From: an uncultured Hyphomicrobiaceae bacterium
GTDB lineage: Bacteria; Pseudomonadota; Alphaproteobacteria; Rhizobiales; CALHAX01
DNA: 64,000 nucleotides
Direction of reading: 5' to 3'
NCBI GenBank assembly: GCA_937931785.1
Contig: CALHAX010000002.1
Coordinates: 1 to 64,000, forward strand
Part shown: positions 38,165-47,263 of the stretch, piece after piece
Position numbering within the stretch: position 1 is the stretch's first letter
How the letters are laid out: the number at the start of each line of letters is the position of its first letter
Notes under the pieces: generated by a model
Databases searched by the model: none
Seen by the model: the letters and a program-made list of their open reading frames with translations, nothing else
What the model was told of the DNA's origin: nothing
Made by a program: the position numbers and the translations under genes

Positions 38165-40414
38165 ATGAACCCCGTGTCAGCATCATCTTCCCAAGACGTA
38201 ACGCCGCGCACCTTGCCGCTGGGCGATGCAGCGCCTGCAAGCGCTCCCTCCACCGTGGCATGCAAAGATACAGATGGCGCTCCGGATCGCAAAGGCACGC
38301 GTCCAGCGCTTTTTGAGCCATTGTTTGCGTCTGTGCAGGCTCTGGAGGGCGTCGGGCCGAAGGTCGCCGAGCTTTTGAAGAAGGCTTGTCGCATTCCACA
38401 AGGCGTTACGGAACCAAGAATCAACGACCTGCTCTGGCATCTCCCGACTGGGCTCGTAGACAGAACCGCGCAACCGACCATACGCGACGCCGTAGCGGGC
38501 ACCATCGCCACAATCAAGGTTCGTGTTCTGAAACATGCCGGGCCACCAAACCGCAAGAGCCGCGCACCGTTCCGCGTGACTTGCGAAGATGACACCGGGC
38601 GCATCACACTGATCTATTTCCGGGCGGACAAGCGGTACATCGATCAACTTTTACCCGTCGGTGAAACACGGATCATTTCCGGTCGCGTCGAAACCTACGG
38701 CGAAGCACTGCAAATGCCCCACCCCGATTACGTGGTGAGCGAGGAGGAATTCACCTCCATGCCACTGATGGAACCGATCTACCCGATGACCGCCGGTCTT
38801 TCACCGAAAGTCCTCACAAAAGCCATGGGTCAGATGCTAGCGCGCGTGCCCGCAATACCCGAGTGGCAGGACCCGACATGGCTCGACAAGCAGGACTGGC
38901 CGGATTTCGACACGGCTGTACGCCGCATCCATCGCCCGGAAACGCAGTCGGATATCTCGGTCACAGGTGACATCTGGCAACGCCTCGCCTACGACGAACT
39001 GCTCGCAAACCAACTCGCCCTCGCCCTTGTGCGTGCTGGCACCAAGAAGGTTTCTGGACAAACAATCAACGGTAACGGCGCGATCCGCCGGAAAATTCTC
39101 GATGCACTGCCGTTCCGTCCAACCAACTCGCAACTGAATGCGCTCGATGAAATCGGCGCCGACATGGCAAGCTCCCATCGAATGCTGCGCCTGTTGCAAG
39201 GCGACGTCGGTAGCGGCAAGACACTTGTTGCGCTGATGGCAATGGCCAACGCGGTCGAGGCCGGGTTTCAGACAGCGCTCATGGCACCGACCGAAGTGCT
39301 TGCCCGCCAGCATGTTGAAACCATTGAACCGCTGGCCAAGGCCGCCGGATTGAAAATCGGCCTGCTCACCGGTCGCGAAAAAGGAAAGTTGCGCAAGCAG
39401 ACGCTGCAACTTCTCGCGGACGGTCACATCGACATCCTCATTGGCACGCATGCACTTTTCCAACCGGATGTCATTTTCAAAGCCCTTGCATTCGCCGTGA
39501 TCGATGAACAGCACCGCTTCGGTGTGCACCAACGCCTGGCCCTGCAGAGCAAGGGTGCGAATGGTCTCGGTGCCGATATTCTCGTCATGACCGCGACGCC
39601 AATTCCACGCACGCTCCTGATGACACACTACGGCGACTTGCAAGTCTCCAAGCTCACGGAGAAACCTGCAGGCCGCAAGCCGGTAAAAACCGTCGCCCTA
39701 TCGAGTGATCGCATTGAGGACATTATTCAGGCGTTTCAGCGCGCCATTGCCGACGGAGCGCAATGCTATTGGGTGTGCCCGCTGGTCGAGAGTTCCGACA
39801 AGATGGATCTCGCGGCCGCCGAAGAACGTTACGCCCATCTCAAGCAATATTTCGGTGACGCCGTCAGTCTCGTACACGGCCAGATGTCCGGCCCTGCAAA
39901 AGATGCAGCGATGGACGCCTTCGCGAAAAATGAAAAATCAATTCTCGTCTCGACCACCGTGATCGAAGTTGGTGTCAACGTACCAAACGCAACGGTAATG
40001 GTGATCGAGCACGCCGAACGGTTCGGTCTCGCCCAGTTGCATCAGCTCCGCGGCCGTGTCGGCCGTGGCGACCGGCAGTCCACCTGCATCCTCATGTACG
40101 CCACGCCCATCGGTGAAACCGCGAAATCCCGCATCGAAACCATGCGCGAAACCGAAGACGGCTTCGTGATTGCAGAGCAGGATCTGAAACTACGCGGCGG
40201 CGGCGAAGTCCTCGGCACGCGCCAAAGCGGCCTCCCCGAATTCCGCATCGCGACTGTTCCCAATTTCGAGGAATTGATCTCCGCCGCCAGGGATGATGCG
40301 GAGTTGATCCTGCTGCGCGATCCGGAATTGAAGACCCCACGCGGTGAAGCATTGCGCAAGCTGCTTTATCTGTTCGAATGTGACGAAGCGATCCGCCTCT
40401 TCCGAGCGGGTTAA
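38165..40414 (+). CDS. recG: ATP-dependent DNA helicase RecG
   Basis: RecG remodels branched DNA such as stalled forks. The 749-residue product carries VGPKVAELLKKACRI and DLLWHLPTGLVDR in the wedge region, then motor motifs RLLQGDVGSGKTLVALMAM, APTEVLARQHVE, VIDEQHRFGVHQRL, MTATPIPRTL, STTVIEVGVNVPNATVMVIE and QLHQLRGRVGRGDRQS. An N-terminal extension of about 50 residues (Ser/Pro/Ala-rich) precedes the family start. That may be a real tail or an upstream start choice. It is divergent from sdhE with 119 bp between starts. Confidence 0.97.
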   Translation: MNPVSASSSQDVTPRTLPLGDAAPASAPSTVACKDTDGAPDRKGTRPALFEPLFASVQALEGVGPKVAELLKKACRIPQGVTEPRINDLLWHLPTGLVDRTAQPTIRDAVAGTIATIKVRVLKHAGPPNRKSRAPFRVTCEDDTGRITLIYFRADKRYIDQLLPVGETRIISGRVETYGEALQMPHPDYVVSEEEFTSMPLMEPIYPMTAGLSPKVLTKAMGQMLARVPAIPEWQDPTWLDKQDWPDFDTAVRRIHRPETQSDISVTGDIWQRLAYDELLANQLALALVRAGTKKVSGQTINGNGAIRRKILDALPFRPTNSQLNALDEIGADMASSHRMLRLLQGDVGSGKTLVALMAMANAVEAGFQTALMAPTEVLARQHVETIEPLAKAAGLKIGLLTGREKGKLRKQTLQLLADGHIDILIGTHALFQPDVIFKALAFAVIDEQHRFGVHQRLALQSKGANGLGADILVMTATPIPRTLLMTHYGDLQVSKLTEKPAGRKPVKTVALSSDRIEDIIQAFQRAIADGAQCYWVCPLVESSDKMDLAAAEERYAHLKQYFGDAVSLVHGQMSGPAKDAAMDAFAKNEKSILVSTTVIEVGVNVPNATVMVIEHAERFGLAQLHQLRGRVGRGDRQSTCILMYATPIGETAKSRIETMRETEDGFVIAEQDLKLRGGGEVLGTRQSGLPEFRIATVPNFEELISAARDDAELILLRDPELKTPRGEALRKLLYLFECDEAIRLFRAG

Positions 40415-40640
40415 CAGGGCAAATGAAAATCTCTCCCCATTCTTCATACCGCCTTGCTGCGGTAGCGACGGCGCTGAAGCGAGGAATCGCTGGCGACGGG
40501 CATAGCTCTCACAAACTGTGACTATTTTGCCCGCTTGTTGGCCAACCACCCACACCTCACGACCTCGTGAGCGCAGATGCCTTCACAGATCGCCCGCGAA
40601 GCCGCACATATCGCATGTCGCCAAATGCAATTGGACCGTC

Positions 40641-40970
40641 ATGCGAATTGCGCTGAACATTCTGGCCATCGTTGCCGTGCTGCTCTCCGGGTTCACGCGC
40701 GAGAACTTGCTCGATGTCGCAGGGCAGTTCAGCGATACCACGGCGATTGAGCACCTGGCCTCCCTTGATACCAAGCCTGTGCACCAGGCCGACGACGACG
40801 CAGACAAGAGTGAAAGCACCTCAGACTGTCACACAACTTCGGTTTATCTGATGTCGTCGCAAGCTGCTGAATTCTTCCGCGCCGCAGCTCCGCTCTACCG
40901 GCATCGCTCTGATCGGGCAGACGGCGCGCAGCCTCTTCCTCTCACACACCCTCCACGATCTCGCGTCTGA
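40641..40970 (+). CDS. Hypothetical small exported protein
   Basis: The 109-residue product starts MRIALNILAIVAVLLSGFTR, a signal peptide or anchor. The rest is polar with an acidic patch (QADDDADKSES) and a CHTTSVYLMSSQAAEF segment; the end is Pro/Arg-rich. I recognise no family. A longer frame upstream would add about 41 residues with no support. It lies between recG and the L,D-transpeptidase and may be transcribed alone. Confidence 0.5.
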   Translation: MRIALNILAIVAVLLSGFTRENLLDVAGQFSDTTAIEHLASLDTKPVHQADDDADKSESTSDCHTTSVYLMSSQAAEFFRAAAPLYRHRSDRADGAQPLPLTHPPRSRV

Positions 40971-41104
40971 GTGCTGCAAACGAGGTCAATTTCGCCTCCG
41001 CAACACGAACATCAAACACGCAAACATAACGACGGCGCGAACCGCGTTCGGCACCACGAACACGTGGATCGAACGGTGTTGCGAGGGAACTGAGGGAAAA
41101 AATC

Positions 41105-41788
41105 GTGAGTGAATTCGAACAAGAAATGACGCCAACCCGGCGCGCTATCCTGACTGGTGCAGCAAGCGCGGCAGCGCTGCTAACCGCAGGTTGCCTGCCA
41201 TCACAGCGTGATGGTGCACCTACCGCAAATTTGCGCAAGAGTGACATCGAAAAGATGTACGGCCCACGCCCCAATGAGCGGTTTCCTTTACCCGCCGTGA
41301 AGTTGCGTCGGGTCGATCCGAAATTCTTCCGCAAGGAAGTTGCGTTCGACACCAATCAACGGGTTGGAACCGTCGTGGTGAACACCAGAACATTTTACCT
41401 CCATCTCGTGCAACCGAACGGGCGTGCGATGCGGTATGGTGTTGGCCTCGGTCGTCAGGGTTTCGAATGGTCCGGCAAAGGCAATATTGCCTGGAAGCGC
41501 AAATGGCCCACCTGGACGCCGCCGACCGAAATGATCGAGCGTGACCCGCGGCTCGCCCGGTTCAGCGCTGCGAACGGTGGAATGAAGCCCGGCTTGCGAA
41601 ACCCGCTAGGAGCACGCGCGCTGTATATCTACCAGAACGGCAAGGATACGTTGTACCGCCTTCACGGCACCCCAGACGCCCGCAGCATCGGCAAGGCTAT
41701 GTCCAGTGGCTGCGTGCGTCTGCTCAACCAGGATGTGATCGATCTCTACCGGCGCGTGAAACCCGGTGCGAAAATCCTGGTTGTATAA
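41105..41788 (+). CDS. L,D-transpeptidase (YkuD/ErfK family)
   Basis: This enzyme makes 3-3 peptidoglycan crosslinks or attaches proteins to peptidoglycan outside the inner membrane. The 227-residue product has a twin-arginine-like leader (TPTRRAILTGAASAAALLTAGC) ending in a lipobox-like TAGC. The catalytic domain has His187 in YRLHGTPDARSIGKAM and Cys203 in SSGCVRLLNQDVIDLY, the YkuD signature. The GTG at 41105 is used because GAGGG lies 8 bases upstream; an ATG at 41126 would shorten it by seven residues. It is convergent with the multicopper oxidase, with a strong hairpin between. Confidence 0.92.
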   Translation: MSEFEQEMTPTRRAILTGAASAAALLTAGCLPSQRDGAPTANLRKSDIEKMYGPRPNERFPLPAVKLRRVDPKFFRKEVAFDTNQRVGTVVVNTRTFYLHLVQPNGRAMRYGVGLGRQGFEWSGKGNIAWKRKWPTWTPPTEMIERDPRLARFSAANGGMKPGLRNPLGARALYIYQNGKDTLYRLHGTPDARSIGKAMSSGCVRLLNQDVIDLYRRVKPGAKILVV

Positions 41789-41793
41789 TTGAA

Positions 41794-41828
41794 CTGCGGC
41801 GTTCTCTTTCGAGAGAGGAACGCCGCAG
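41794..41828. terminator. Hairpin between convergent transpeptidase and multicopper oxidase genes
   Basis: CTGCGGCGTTC (41794-41804) and GAACGCCGCAG (41818-41828) form a perfect 11-bp stem with a 13-nt loop that can pair further. Its place between two stop codons suits a bidirectional terminator. On the minus strand it is followed by TTCAATTATA, a weak T-rich tail. Confidence 0.7.
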
Positions 41829-41843
41829 CATCACCCGGAAAAC

Positions 41844-43250
41844 TCACCCCACTTCATACCACGTGCCCATGCCCCCGGCCTGATGCGCAAGCATGTGGCA
41901 GTGCAGCATCCACTTGCCCGGATTGTGCGCATGAAAAGCCACCGTGATGGTCTCATCCGGGGCCATGTAAACCGTGTCACGCCAGTGCGGAAGCGGCGCG
42001 CGCTTTGAGTGCTGTATTTCCCGCACATGGTGCCCGTGAAAATGCATCGCATGGGGCCACGCTGTGCCATTGCGCATGCGAACATGAACCGTCTTGCCAA
42101 GAGCAATCTGCGTCAGCGGTTTGTCGGGCATTCCCGCAATGCCGTTGAACGCCCAGACCTTACGGTGTTCACGCGCAAGCGTTCGAACATCGTAAGTCTT
42201 GCCACGATACATCGCCGATTCGAACCAGGATCGCGCGCCCCCTGTCATATCGAGCTCGACAACGATTGGGTTGCTGTCGTCCAGCGCCGTCGGCATCGGA
42301 TTCGCAGGCAGGCGCGTTACGCTCTGAAGCGACGTTTTACGCTGTCGCTCTGTTGGATGATAAACAATCTTCCCCGCTTCAAGTTTTTCTCTCCCGGTAT
42401 CCACGAGGATCGGAGATTGCGAGCCGACATCCTGAACGCAATCCAGCATGACGTCCGCACGTTGCGCCGGCGCAAGTTGTATTTCACCCCCGGACGGCTT
42501 GAACGGATCAACCGGTTGGCCATCTAACGCTACAACAATCGGACTGTGTCCACCAAAACCAACAGAGATTACCCGCGCGTTTGCCGCATTGATCAGGCGC
42601 AATCGCACACGCTGTCCTGCCTTCACAGGCACATCATGCGTAAACGCTCCGTTCACTGTCAGAATGTTACCGAGTCGCCCACTGTGGGACAGGTCGTGGA
42701 AATTTCCAAAGCTTGCTTCATCAATGGCGCCATCATCGCCAATACGCCAGTCGTCGAACATCAGCACAAGATCCTGATCCACCGTCGGAGGTTTCTCCTC
42801 TTCGACAATGAACGGACCATAGAGACCACGCGCAAGCTGTTCCCACGTCCGGTTGTGCGGATGATACCAATAGGTTCCGGCGTCGGGCGGCGTGAAACGG
42901 TAAGCAAAGGTTTTGTTGGCTGCAACGGGCGCTTGGGTCAGGTTCGCAACGCCGTCCATCGCATTGTCAATCCGGATGCCGTGCCAGTGGATGGTGGTCG
43001 GTTGCGGTAAAGCGTTGAGCAAGTCTGCCGCGAACGGTTTACCTTGAGGTGTACGGATTTCCTGCCCCGGAACACGTCCATTGTATCCCCAGATGGGTGT
43101 TTCAGGTTGCCCGGTTTCTAACAGATGGGCTTTGCCTGTACGCGCCTCCAGTTGAAGTGCCGTTCCAGTCTGCGCCATGCCGCGGGTTGCAAATGGAAGC
43201 GTCGCAGCTGATGCGGCCAGCCCCGTGATCACAGATCGGCGAGTCGTCAT
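41844..43250 (-). CDS. Multicopper oxidase (CueO-like)
   Basis: The 468-residue product has a Tat signal (MTTRRSVITGLAASAATLPFATRGMAQ) and the four copper-ligand motifs: HWHGIR, YWYHPHNRTW, HAMHFHGHHVRE and MLHCHMLAHQAGGMGTWYEV. The order is that of three-domain oxidases related to CueO and bilirubin oxidase-like proteins. A CueO-type methionine-rich insert is not obvious. It should act in the periplasm, probably in copper tolerance or metal oxidation. No copper pump or chaperone gene lies beside it. Confidence 0.92.
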   Translation of the reverse strand: MTTRRSVITGLAASAATLPFATRGMAQTGTALQLEARTGKAHLLETGQPETPIWGYNGRVPGQEIRTPQGKPFAADLLNALPQPTTIHWHGIRIDNAMDGVANLTQAPVAANKTFAYRFTPPDAGTYWYHPHNRTWEQLARGLYGPFIVEEEKPPTVDQDLVLMFDDWRIGDDGAIDEASFGNFHDLSHSGRLGNILTVNGAFTHDVPVKAGQRVRLRLINAANARVISVGFGGHSPIVVALDGQPVDPFKPSGGEIQLAPAQRADVMLDCVQDVGSQSPILVDTGREKLEAGKIVYHPTERQRKTSLQSVTRLPANPMPTALDDSNPIVVELDMTGGARSWFESAMYRGKTYDVRTLAREHRKVWAFNGIAGMPDKPLTQIALGKTVHVRMRNGTAWPHAMHFHGHHVREIQHSKRAPLPHWRDTVYMAPDETITVAFHAHNPGKWMLHCHMLAHQAGGMGTWYEVG

Positions 43251-43313
43251 GGCGGGATTCCTCCTGGTTGTCAGGCATGCGACATTACTCCTGAAGCGGA
43301 TCTTACAACACGC

Positions 43314-43733
43314 TCATTCTCCCACCAAATGGATCACCACATGCCTGCGGTGCGGGCGTGTCCGATGTTCGAAGAGATACACACCCTGCCACGTCCCAAG
43401 CAACGGTGCGCCATCGGCAACAGGGATCGCAAGCGAGACATCTGTCAGGGCCGCCTTGATGTGCGCAGGCATGTCGTCGGGCCCTTCTGACGTGTGGCGT
43501 AACCACTCCATCCCTTCCGGCACAAGACGCGAGAAGAACGCGGCAAGATCAGTTTGCACGTCTGGATCTGCATTCTCCTGGATTGTGAGAGATGCCGAAG
43601 TGTGACGACAGTAGACAGTGATCTGCCCCGTGACGATGGCGCTTTGACGTACAAAATCCGCGACCTCGCGCGTGATCTCATAAAGTCCCTGACCGGTCGT
43701 TGCGACGTCGATCTGCGTCTGCGCCTGTTTCAT
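43314..43733 (-). CDS. yjbQ: YjbQ family protein (UPF0047)
   Basis: The 139-residue product matches the UPF0047/YjbQ family: QITVYCRHTSASLTIQENADPDV, SEGPDDMPAHIKAAL and GAPLLGTWQGVYLFEHR. Family members bind metal and some show weak thiamin-phosphate synthase activity; the physiological role is unclear. It lies 9 bp after the DUF1989 gene on the same strand, so it is probably co-transcribed. Confidence 0.93.
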   Translation of the reverse strand: MKQAQTQIDVATTGQGLYEITREVADFVRQSAIVTGQITVYCRHTSASLTIQENADPDVQTDLAAFFSRLVPEGMEWLRHTSEGPDDMPAHIKAALTDVSLAIPVADGAPLLGTWQGVYLFEHRTRPHRRHVVIHLVGE

Positions 43734-43742
43734 GGCGACTAC

Positions 43743-44603
43743 TCAGGCGCCATGGCTTCGGGAATAACTCGAGCGCTTCGGAGCTGTCCAGTTTGCCAAG
43801 GTGCCATCCGCCGGGCGATAAATCTCGACCAGGAGTGGTGCACATGCGGCCTCCTCGCTCGAATGCGTGGTCGAACAGTCGCCTCCCGGACAGGCAGACA
43901 AACCACCCAAAAGATCGATCTCCGCAAATATCTCAAGATAGTCTCCCGAGCGCACAGGACTTGCCTTCATGAAGTACTGCTTCGTGTCCAGCGTGAACCC
44001 TGTGCACATGAATACATTCAACACGTCATGGACATGCGGCTCCGCTTCATCGAGGCTCAGATCTGTGGCCTTGGCCAACGCACGCGTCAGGTTCGAATGA
44101 CAGCAATAGTGATATTCATCTCCCGCCAGCAGGACATTGGTATAAGGATCACACCGCGTCCCGAGCACATCGTGCACGCTGCCACCGAATGCGTCCCACC
44201 CGTACCAATCGAGCGTGTCGTGCGTCACCGTCGCCAACGGACGGAAGTGCGGCAGGTTGCTCCAGAGCTTGTCACCGGTGCTCACATGCGTGCCGTGCAA
44301 CGCACGCGTCTTGCCACTAAAAAAACGTTCTGAAATATCGTGAGCGTTCCACAGATTGAGGTCACCAACTTGCGGCCCGTCCGGACATACGATCCGGAAG
44401 AAGTGCCCTTGCGGCACGCGAAATGTTTCCGCATCACGCGGTTGCACGGTAACGGCGTCAATCTGTTCCATGCTGTCACGCGCTGCAGCGAACACCGACG
44501 GATCGTAGGCAGGCAGCGTATCGACCGGATAACAGACGACAGGCTCAACCGCTTTGCGCGCGGCGGCATCTGACGGAGCAGCAGTCTCTGGCTTGTATTT
44601 CAT
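43743..44603 (-). CDS. DUF1989 urea carboxylase-associated family protein
   Basis: The 286-residue product matches the DUF1989 family (often called urea carboxylase/amidolyase-associated): GHFFRIVCPDGPQVGDLNLWNAHDISERF, GTHVSTGDKLWSNLP, CHSNLTRAL and NVFMCTGFTLDTKQYFMKASP, plus the Cys pair SACPGGDCS near the C-terminus. Cupin-like metal sites are expected (Cys/His-rich). A urea carboxylase gene is absent here. It lies between YjbQ and an amidotransferase-like gene, all minus strand. Confidence 0.9.
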   Translation of the reverse strand: MKYKPETAAPSDAAARKAVEPVVCYPVDTLPAYDPSVFAAARDSMEQIDAVTVQPRDAETFRVPQGHFFRIVCPDGPQVGDLNLWNAHDISERFFSGKTRALHGTHVSTGDKLWSNLPHFRPLATVTHDTLDWYGWDAFGGSVHDVLGTRCDPYTNVLLAGDEYHYCCHSNLTRALAKATDLSLDEAEPHVHDVLNVFMCTGFTLDTKQYFMKASPVRSGDYLEIFAEIDLLGGLSACPGGDCSTTHSSEEAACAPLLVEIYRPADGTLANWTAPKRSSYSRSHGA

Positions 44604-44628
44604 GCGCTTTCAAAACCTGTGATGCGGT

Positions 44629-45345
44629 TCACGTCCGAGCTTCCGTCATGAAATTGTTATAGAGCCGTTCAGATGCTGAAAGAAACTCCGGCATCACCGC
44701 ATCCGCCTCAGCTTTGATCCGGGCATGTGCGCCTTCGCCAAGTGTTGTCTCAAGCGCATCCTTGTATTCCGGCACGCAACCCCACGTGTCGATAGTCTCG
44801 TCCTCCACCTCGACGTGGTACTGCATGGACCAGGCGAGATCACCAACGCGCATCGCCTGCACGCGGCAAGCATCTGAACTCGCCAACACAACCGCATCCT
44901 CCGGCTCCTGCGCCACCCGTACACCATGCCACTGCAAGCATTTCTGAGAGGCCGGCAATCCAGCCATGATAGGATCGGATTTGCCCGCATCTGTCAGATG
45001 TACATCAAGAATGCCAATCTCTGCTGGCCGTTGAGGACCACATGTTCCACCCAACGCATCGGCCAACAACTGGTGCCCGAGACAAAACCCGAGATACGGT
45101 TTCTTCAACTCCCGGACCCAGCGGCGAATGGCTGCTTTTTCGTCAACCAGCCAGGGATTATCTTCAATATCCCAAACATCCATCGCACCCCCCATAACCC
45201 AGAGCGCGTCGTAGTTCTCCAGCGGTGGAATTTTCTCCCCTTCATCCAGCTCGACAGCATCCCACTCTATACCATCCGCTGCGAGAAACTTTCGCAATGA
45301 ACCGGGATGCTCGCAGGCGATGTGTTGAAAGACGAGAAGGCGCAT
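44629..45345 (-). CDS. Class-I glutamine amidotransferase-like protein
   Basis: The 238-residue product resembles GMP-synthase-type stand-alone amidotransferases: WVMGGAMDVWD, FCLGHQLLADALGGT (nucleophilic Cys), and MQYHVEVEDETIDTW (His, Glu). It starts MRLLVFQHIACEHPG. Single-domain members of this group often act on unknown amide donors or as gamma-glutamyl hydrolases. It is followed by the DUF1989 and YjbQ genes on the same strand (gap about 25 bp), which suggests one transcription unit. Confidence 0.9.
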   Translation of the reverse strand: MRLLVFQHIACEHPGSLRKFLAADGIEWDAVELDEGEKIPPLENYDALWVMGGAMDVWDIEDNPWLVDEKAAIRRWVRELKKPYLGFCLGHQLLADALGGTCGPQRPAEIGILDVHLTDAGKSDPIMAGLPASQKCLQWHGVRVAQEPEDAVVLASSDACRVQAMRVGDLAWSMQYHVEVEDETIDTWGCVPEYKDALETTLGEGAHARIKAEADAVMPEFLSASERLYNNFMTEART

Positions 45346-45351
45346 GGTGTT

Positions 45352-45816
45352 TCACTCCGTCGAACGATGGTGCGATGACGAACCCAGAACACCGCGAACC
45401 TGCATGCGATGGGCATACCAGACAATGAGACCGGACAGAACAAGAATGACAAGCGAAAACACAAACTCAAACGGACCGGCAATATCAGTGAACGACGTCT
45501 CGGACAAAATGAACATATGCAAAGCTCCAACCCCGGTTCCGATGAGCGCAAGCCAGAAAACAGGAACTGCAAGGCGATGACGCAGGAGCAGCAGGACCGA
45601 CCCGATCACGCCGCCCCACACACCGATGGCCCAACCGGCAACCATCCAGACTGGAAAGCCATAGAAATACTTGAGTTGGTCCGGCGTGAACTGGCTCATG
45701 TAGGCCTCATTGCGCATTTGCGTCATCGTGTAATCCAGAGCACCCATTGCGCTCCAAAGCAGATAGAGGCCGCCAGTAACCCAAAGGTGCCATGGCGTTT
45801 TTATGTGGTCCGACAT
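45352..45816 (-). CDS. Hypothetical four-helix membrane protein
   Basis: The 154-residue product has four predicted membrane helices: LWVTGGLYLLWSAMGALDY, FPVWMVAGWAIGVWGGVIG, LAVPVFWLALIGTGVGALHMF and FVFSLVILVLSGLIVWYAH. Between the first two lies the loop MRNEAYMSQFTPDQLKYFYG, a pattern seen in a family of uncharacterised small membrane proteins in alphaproteobacteria. The C-terminus is His/Ser-rich. It precedes the amidotransferase gene by about 6 bp on the same strand. Confidence 0.8.
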   Translation of the reverse strand: MSDHIKTPWHLWVTGGLYLLWSAMGALDYTMTQMRNEAYMSQFTPDQLKYFYGFPVWMVAGWAIGVWGGVIGSVLLLLRHRLAVPVFWLALIGTGVGALHMFILSETSFTDIAGPFEFVFSLVILVLSGLIVWYAHRMQVRGVLGSSSHHRSTE

Positions 45817-46016
45817 GATCTAAACTCCCGATCCGGCAAGATCGAATGTACCACAGATTGAGCGGAGATGCTGCACAACGCTCAACACCTGCACCCAGGC
45901 ATTCGTCGATCAAACATCCATTTGACCCAAAAACTTACTGCGTCAGAAAAATCCGTTTTTCAAGTCATCCGAATTTTGCCATGCTCTGTGCGCGAACTCC
46001 GACGACAGAGGCCATC

Positions 46017-47060
46017 ATGGAATTTTCCATTCAACTTTCCGCCTACTATCCTGACAAGTCGTATGGCGGAGACCGCGTCTATAACGATATGCTGGAGCAA
46101 GCCGTGCTTTGCGATCGGCTTGGCTACGATGCGGTATCCATCACGGAGCATCACCTCATCAACATTCTGATGATGCCGGCTCCGTTGCAGTTCGCCGTGA
46201 AGATCGCCAGCATGACAGAACGCATCAAGATCATGACTGCGATCGCCGTGCTTCCTTTGCACGACATGCGGATCTACGCAGGTGAACTGGTATGCGCGGA
46301 TATCTTCACGGATGGACGTTTGATGCTTGGCGTCGGCCGCGGGGCCTATGCTTTTGAAATGGAACGTCTTGGCGTGCCGATGGACGAAACCCGAGACAAG
46401 TTCAATGAGTCCCTCGATGTCCTGCAGGCTCTTCTCAGCGAGGAAGAAGTCTCATGGAATGGAAAATATTACACCTTCGCCCCGCTCACGATCATGCCTC
46501 GCCCCGTACGTCCCGGCGGGCCACCCCTCATGATGGCGGTCATGGTTCCCGAAGGAATTTATCACTGCACGAAACGCGGGTTTCATATCCAGACCACCCC
46601 CCTGTCCGGTGACCATAAACACATGCTGGAACAGGTCGACGCCTTCAATCGTGGCAAGACTGACCGCGACGACGGCGGCAAGGATCTGACACTAACGTTA
46701 TCCCGCGTCGGTTTTCTCGCCCGCGATGCAGCCGATGCCAAACGCAAGGTTGCGCAGGCACACGATTACTACAGCCGCTTCGACAACGTTTTCACCGGGC
46801 CCGGTATCGTGACGAACGGGATGATCGAGCCCCTCCCCCGTAAGCAAACCGCAGAAGAGCTCGGCGAAAGCCTCCTCATCGGAACACCGCAACAGCTCAT
46901 CGACAAACTCGCCCCGTATGCAGAAGCCGGTGTTGATCGTGTGATCGTCAACATCAACTTCGGTATGGAACAATCAGAGCAGCTCGATTGCATCCAGCAG
47001 TTTGCCGAAGAGGTGATGCCGCATTTTGCAGGGCAGACAAACGCCGTCGCTGCCGAATAG
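46017..47060 (+). CDS. LLM-class flavin-dependent oxidoreductase
   Basis: The 347-residue product is a luciferase-like monooxygenase: VLCDRLGYDAVSITEHHL, IKIMTAIAVLPLHDMRIYAGEL, GRLMLGVGRGAYAFEMERLG, FNESLDVLQALL and a C-terminal GTPQQLIDKLAPYAEAGVDRVIV. It uses FMNH2 (or F420) and oxygen or other acceptor; the substrate is unknown. The ATG at 46017 (MEFSIQLSAYYPD) is chosen; another ATG lies 36 bp upstream. It leads a three-gene operon with a tautomerase and a hydrolase, 11 bp before the tautomerase. Confidence 0.92.
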   Translation: MEFSIQLSAYYPDKSYGGDRVYNDMLEQAVLCDRLGYDAVSITEHHLINILMMPAPLQFAVKIASMTERIKIMTAIAVLPLHDMRIYAGELVCADIFTDGRLMLGVGRGAYAFEMERLGVPMDETRDKFNESLDVLQALLSEEEVSWNGKYYTFAPLTIMPRPVRPGGPPLMMAVMVPEGIYHCTKRGFHIQTTPLSGDHKHMLEQVDAFNRGKTDRDDGGKDLTLTLSRVGFLARDAADAKRKVAQAHDYYSRFDNVFTGPGIVTNGMIEPLPRKQTAEELGESLLIGTPQQLIDKLAPYAEAGVDRVIVNINFGMEQSEQLDCIQQFAEEVMPHFAGQTNAVAAE

Positions 47061-47071
47061 GAGAGCACAAC

Positions 47072-47263
47072 ATGCCGGTAATCAAGGTCGAACTCCTGTC
47101 AGGACGCACCGTCGAGCAAAAGCGCGAACTGGTGAAGGAATTCACGGAAAGCTATCTCCGCATCTGTGGCGGCAAGCGCGAGGGACTCAACATCATCCTG
47201 CAGGATGTGCACAGCGAGAATTGGGCCGTTGGAGGCACGCTCTGTTCGGATCAACAGCCATGA
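47072..47263 (+). CDS. 4-oxalocrotonate tautomerase-like protein
   Basis: The 63-residue product starts MPVIKVELLSGRTVEQKRELVKEFTE; removal of Met exposes Pro-1, the catalytic base of the 4-OT/XylH family. Length is normal for the hexameric 4-OT type. It has VHSENWAVGG in the C-terminal half, but the exact substrate is unclear. Its TGA overlaps the hydrolase ATG by four bases (ATGA). Lying between an LLM oxygenase and an alpha/beta hydrolase, it probably acts in a degradation pathway. Confidence 0.92.
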   Translation: MPVIKVELLSGRTVEQKRELVKEFTESYLRICGGKREGLNIILQDVHSENWAVGGTLCSDQQP

